DNA of 8,612 nucleotides from JAMQKA01 sp033722415 (GTDB lineage Bacteria; Bacteroidota; Rhodothermia; Balneolales; Balneolaceae), in contig JAWVZC010000173.1 in assembly GCA_033722415.1 (NCBI GenBank), positions 1-8,612 on the forward strand, written 5' to 3'. Positions 6,268-8,612 of this stretch are shown here, in pieces. Position 1 is the stretch's first letter. The number at the start of each line of letters is the position of its first letter. Both the position numbers and the translations under genes were made by a program. The notes beneath the pieces were generated by a model, which saw nothing but the letters and a program-made list of their open reading frames with translations, did no database searches and was not told the DNA's origin.

Positions 6268-7536
6268 TTACAAATAATCGGTACCCATGAACGGTTTTAG
6301 GACTTCAGGAACCCTGATGTTTCCCTCCTGGTCCTGACAAGTCTCAATAATGGCTGCAACCACCCGGGGCAGAGCAAGTCCCGACCCGTTGAGCGTGTGC
6401 AGCGTCTGGGTGTTTCCTTTCTCGTCACGGTAACGAAGCTGCATGCGGCGCGCCTGGTAGCCTGCAAAATTGGAGCAGGAGCTCACCTCCAGCCAGCGCT
6501 GCTGCCCCGGGCTCCACACCTCGAGGTCATACTTCTTGGTCTGCGTGAATCCCATGTCGCCGGTACACATCAGCAGGGTGCGGTAGGGCAGCTCCAGGTC
6601 TTCCAGCAGCGATTCCGCATACGCACGCAGGCTTTCCAGCTCATCATAGGAATGGTCGGGGTGCACGATTTTCACCAGCTCCACCTTGTCAAACTGGTGC
6701 AGCCGGTTGAGACCGCGCACATCTTTGCCGTATGAACCCGCCTCTCTGCGCCAGCATGGAGTATACGCTACGTAGTAAATCGGAAGCTGATCTTCCCGGA
6801 TGATTTCATCCCTGTGAAAATTGGTTACCGGCACCTCGGCGGTGGGAATCAGGAAGAAATCATCACGCGGTATTTCATACATCATATCCTCTTTGTCCGG
6901 TATCTGCCCCGTACCCCGGGCAGAATCTTCATTCACAAAAAAGGGGGGCTGAATTTCGCGGTACCCGTGGTCCGTCGCCTTGTTCAGGAAGTAGTTGATC
7001 AGCGCCCGCTGAAGCCGTGCAATCGGCCCGAGGTAGAACGGAAACCCGGCGCCGGTTACCTTGGCACCGCGTTCGAAATCGACCCATCCGGATTCTTCCG
7101 CCAGTTCCCAGTGCGGCAGGCGCCACTCCTCCTGTGCGGGATCTCCCCAGGTTTTGAATACCTCATTATCATCTTCGCTGCTGCCCACCGGTACCGATTT
7201 GTGAGGCACATTGGGTATCTCCAGGATAAGTTGATCACGCCGGTTTTTCAGTTTCTTCAGCTCCTCTTCAAGTTCTTGTATCTGTTCTTTGAGCTTGCTG
7301 GTATGTTCGATTATCTGCTGCGCCTCCTCCTTTTTTCCCTGGCCCATCAGTTTACCGATCTCCTTCGCCTTCGTATTACTTTCATTCCGCAGATCATCGG
7401 TTTTTTTTACCGTGGAGCGCCACTCCTCGTCTACTTTGAGCAGCTCGTCTACCACCTCAGGGGAGTCCACCCCTTTATTCTTCATTCCCACTTTCACTAC
7501 TTCGGCATGTTCTCGAATAAATGCGATATCCAGCAT
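6268..7536 (-). CDS. serS: Seryl-tRNA synthetase
   Basis: This 422-residue cytoplasmic class II synthetase charges tRNA(Ser) with serine (and also tRNA(Sec) where present). The N-terminal long coiled-coil arm that grips the tRNA extra arm spans about 30-105, rich in Lys, Glu and Gln. The catalytic core follows. Key features are the serine-site TAEV (232-235), motif 2 with CWRREAGSYGKD (261-272; Arg263 and Glu265) and RLHQFDKVE (278-286), the SSCSNFAGYQARR block (352-364), and motif 3 LNGSGLALPR (382-391; Arg391 binds ATP). Length is standard and nothing is missing. A promoter lies 37 bases upstream of the start, and a purine-rich AGGAAGGAAG precedes the ATG. No T-box leader is seen, as expected outside the Firmicutes. 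The downstream lipoprotein gene may be co-transcribed. Confidence 0.97.
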   Translation of the reverse strand: MLDIAFIREHAEVVKVGMKNKGVDSPEVVDELLKVDEEWRSTVKKTDDLRNESNTKAKEIGKLMGQGKKEEAQQIIEHTSKLKEQIQELEEELKKLKNRRDQLILEIPNVPHKSVPVGSSEDDNEVFKTWGDPAQEEWRLPHWELAEESGWVDFERGAKVTGAGFPFYLGPIARLQRALINYFLNKATDHGYREIQPPFFVNEDSARGTGQIPDKEDMMYEIPRDDFFLIPTAEVPVTNFHRDEIIREDQLPIYYVAYTPCWRREAGSYGKDVRGLNRLHQFDKVELVKIVHPDHSYDELESLRAYAESLLEDLELPYRTLLMCTGDMGFTQTKKYDLEVWSPGQQRWLEVSSCSNFAGYQARRMQLRYRDEKGNTQTLHTLNGSGLALPRVVAAIIETCQDQEGNIRVPEVLKPFMGTDYL

Positions 7537-7572
7537 ACGGTATCTTCCTTCCTATTTGATGTTTTCTCCGGT

Positions 7573-7580
7573 CAAAGATA
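7573..7580 (-). promoter_or_regulatory. -7 element of the serS promoter
   Basis: The minus strand reads TATCTTTG, an exact TAnnTTTG, giving a transcription start near 7566 and a leader of about 30 bases before serS. The -33 position, about 20 bases further upstream, has only a partial match (GTTC). Confidence 0.6.
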
Positions 7581-7634
7581 AAATAGTTTTATTAAGTATT
7601 GAACCTGATTTTGATTGTAAAAAATTGGTAATCC

Positions 7635-7690
7635 CCTAAATAAATTTTAACTTCTCCGACAGTAGCTTACGTTGCCTGCCTAAATAAATT
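7635..7690. repeat. Twelve-base direct repeat upstream of the Lrp gene
   Basis: CCTAAATAAATT occurs at 7635-7646 and again at 7679-7690, 44 bases apart, close to four helical turns. The second copy abuts the right arm of an inverted repeat over the probable promoter. Lrp-family octamers bind several helically phased AT-rich sites, so these may be extra binding sites; this is inference. Confidence 0.45.
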
Positions 7691-7697
7691 AAGCTAC
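7662..7697 (+). promoter_or_regulatory. Inverted repeat (probable operator) over the lrp-like promoter
   Basis: GTAGCTTA (7662-7669) and TAAGCTAC (7690-7697) form a perfect eight-base inverted repeat with a 20-base spacer. Within it, TTGCCT (7672-7677) and TACATT (7695-7700), 17 bases apart, could be a sigma-70-like -35/-10 pair, with transcription starting near 7707 and a leader of about 30 bases. A protein bound to the repeat would cover the promoter, consistent with the autoregulation common in Lrp/AsnC proteins. Binding is not shown by the sequence. Confidence 0.45.
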
Positions 7698-7738
7698 ATT
7701 AAAAAGTTCATAGATAAATAAGGGTCAGATTTTAAGAA

Positions 7739-8218
7739 ATGGCACATAGTTTAGACGAAATTGACATCAAAATCCTTAAGCATCTGCAGGAGGATGCTCG
7801 TGCACAACGCAATAAACTGGCGGAGATCGTACACCTGTCTGTTCCCTCCGTTTCAGAGCGGATGAGGAAACTCGAAGAACGAGAACTCATTGAGGGGTAT
7901 CACGCCATCCTGAATTCCCGAAAATTCAAGTTTGATATCACCGCTTTCGTATTTGTTGAAGTAGACGGTTCGGATAACTATCCCAAGTTTGTGGAAAAGG
8001 CGATTGACGAGCCTGAGATCCTGGAGTGCTACTCGATAACCGGGGATGGATCTCACGTTCTGAAAATTCGAACCTGGAACACCGAGTCGTTCGAAAAACT
8101 GCTTTCAAAAATTCAGTCCTGGGATGGTGTCCACAAAACACGATCCAACGTGGTGTTAACCAACTTCAAGGAAACCCGGAAGCTTCCTATCGAGATGACC
8201 GGCACCATAGATATTTAA
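7739..8218 (+). CDS. Lrp/AsnC family transcriptional regulator
   Basis: This 159-residue DNA-binding protein has the two-domain plan and length of the family. The N-terminal winged helix-turn-helix begins with LDEIDIKILKHLQEDAR (5-21), continues with helices around KLAEIVHLSVPSVSERMRKLEE (26-47) and ends with GYHAIL. The C-terminal effector-binding RAM domain (about 67-143) has the expected strands FVFVEVD and ILECYSITGDGSHVLKIR, followed by a helix and NVVLTNFKE. Such proteins form dimers or octamers and respond to amino acids or related small molecules. The ligand cannot be told from the sequence, so I do not name it lrp. The gene has an inverted repeat and a direct repeat upstream. A secreted-protein gene starts 13-31 bases downstream on the same strand and is probably co-transcribed, so the regulator may control it. 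Confidence 0.95.
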   Translation: MAHSLDEIDIKILKHLQEDARAQRNKLAEIVHLSVPSVSERMRKLEERELIEGYHAILNSRKFKFDITAFVFVEVDGSDNYPKFVEKAIDEPEILECYSITGDGSHVLKIRTWNTESFEKLLSKIQSWDGVHKTRSNVVLTNFKETRKLPIEMTGTIDI

Positions 8219-8231
8219 CCATTTGCCAGTA

Positions 8232-8612
8232 TTGTTTCGCCATCAAATTTTGCGCAGGATACCGGGGGTTGCGGCTGCACTGCTCGTGATTGCAGCCATA
8301 TATCCCTCCATAAGTGCTGCTCAACAGCGGTTCGGGGTTATTTGGGATGTCCCGGAGGATGAAACCCGGGCGATAGAGGAGCTGGAGCGGTTCCGGGAAC
8401 TGAAAATACGCTATATCGAGGTCAGCGAGCTGCTGTCTCCCCCCGTCTGGCGCGAGATCGGGCGGCAAAACTTCGGCGTCTATGTACAGATACCGGTCTA
8501 CTATCCGGTTGTGGAGACCTTCGCCGATGCCTCTCCCACGCTACTTACCACCTACCAGCAGTTTTTGAGCGGATATGCCGGCAGGGATATTGAGGCGATC
8601 GGGGCGTTTGCA
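8232..8612 (+). CDS. Secreted protein of unknown function with a TTG start (partial at the right edge)
   Basis: An open frame with no ATG starts after an in-frame TAG (8208-8210) and runs to the window edge. TTG at 8232 or at 8250 could start it; the feature uses 8232. From 8250, the product begins with an ideal signal peptide: RR, then GVAAALLVIAAI, then a SAA|QQ cleavage site. The mature part begins RFGVIWDVPEDE and continues with an acidic helix, IRYIEVSELL, VWREIGRQNFGVYVQIPV and a later helix. This alternation of buried strands and amphipathic helices resembles the first units of a TIM barrel, as in many glycoside hydrolases, but that is inference from the pattern alone. It lies just downstream of the Lrp-type regulator and is likely in the same operon. 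Confidence 0.75.
   Translation, partial: MFRHQILRRIPGVAAALLVIAAIYPSISAAQQRFGVIWDVPEDETRAIEELERFRELKIRYIEVSELLSPPVWREIGRQNFGVYVQIPVYYPVVETFADASPTLLTTYQQFLSGYAGRDIEAIGAFA

Noticed and set aside
6814..7581. A 255-codon open frame on the plus strand
   Set aside because: It is antisense to serS over almost its whole length and has no recognisable motif.

Overview
The window looks like chromosomal DNA from a member of the Bacteroidota/Rhodothermota/Balneolota group. Three kinds of evidence point there. Two promoters carry the TAnnTTTG -7 element typical of these phyla (upstream of dusB and serS). Several exported proteins are lipoproteins, including a bacterial spondin-domain protein and an outer-membrane-type lipoprotein. 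The coding DNA is moderately GC-rich and the proteins are fairly acidic. The exact genus cannot be read from the sequence. No tRNA, rRNA, CRISPR array or intact mobile element was seen.

Layout. (1) Positions 1-847, minus strand: the N-terminal part of a spondin-domain lipoprotein that runs off the left edge. (2) 848-1773: a gene-poor stretch of over 900 bases. It holds a GC-rich block of nested inverted repeats (about 1067-1134) and what looks like a decayed small membrane-protein gene (about 1410-1624, minus). (3) 1774-3206, plus: a three-gene exported cluster. It comprises a DUF411 metal-binding lipoprotein with a CxCC motif, a 91-residue membrane-anchored protein with a histidine-triad motif (HxxHxH), and a TlpA-type thioredoxin lipoprotein with WCAPC. 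Together they suggest periplasmic metal (probably copper) and thiol handling. (4) 3305-4297, plus: dusB, with its own promoter. (5) 4373-5104, minus: a full-length DUF72 gene broken by one in-frame TAG. (6) 5237-5452, plus: a small two-helix membrane protein. (7) 5494-6213 and 6268-7536, minus: an outer-membrane-type lipoprotein lying downstream of serS (seryl-tRNA synthetase). (8) 7739-8218, plus: an Lrp/AsnC regulator with an inverted repeat over its probable promoter. It is followed closely by an unrecognised secreted protein that starts on TTG and runs off the right edge.

The housekeeping genes (dusB, serS) are ordinary. The points most worth a second look are the metal/thiol trio with its single-copy histidine triad, the amber-interrupted DUF72 gene, the probable autoregulatory operator of the Lrp gene, the decayed gene and structured block in the 848-1773 gap, and the non-ATG secreted gene at the right edge.
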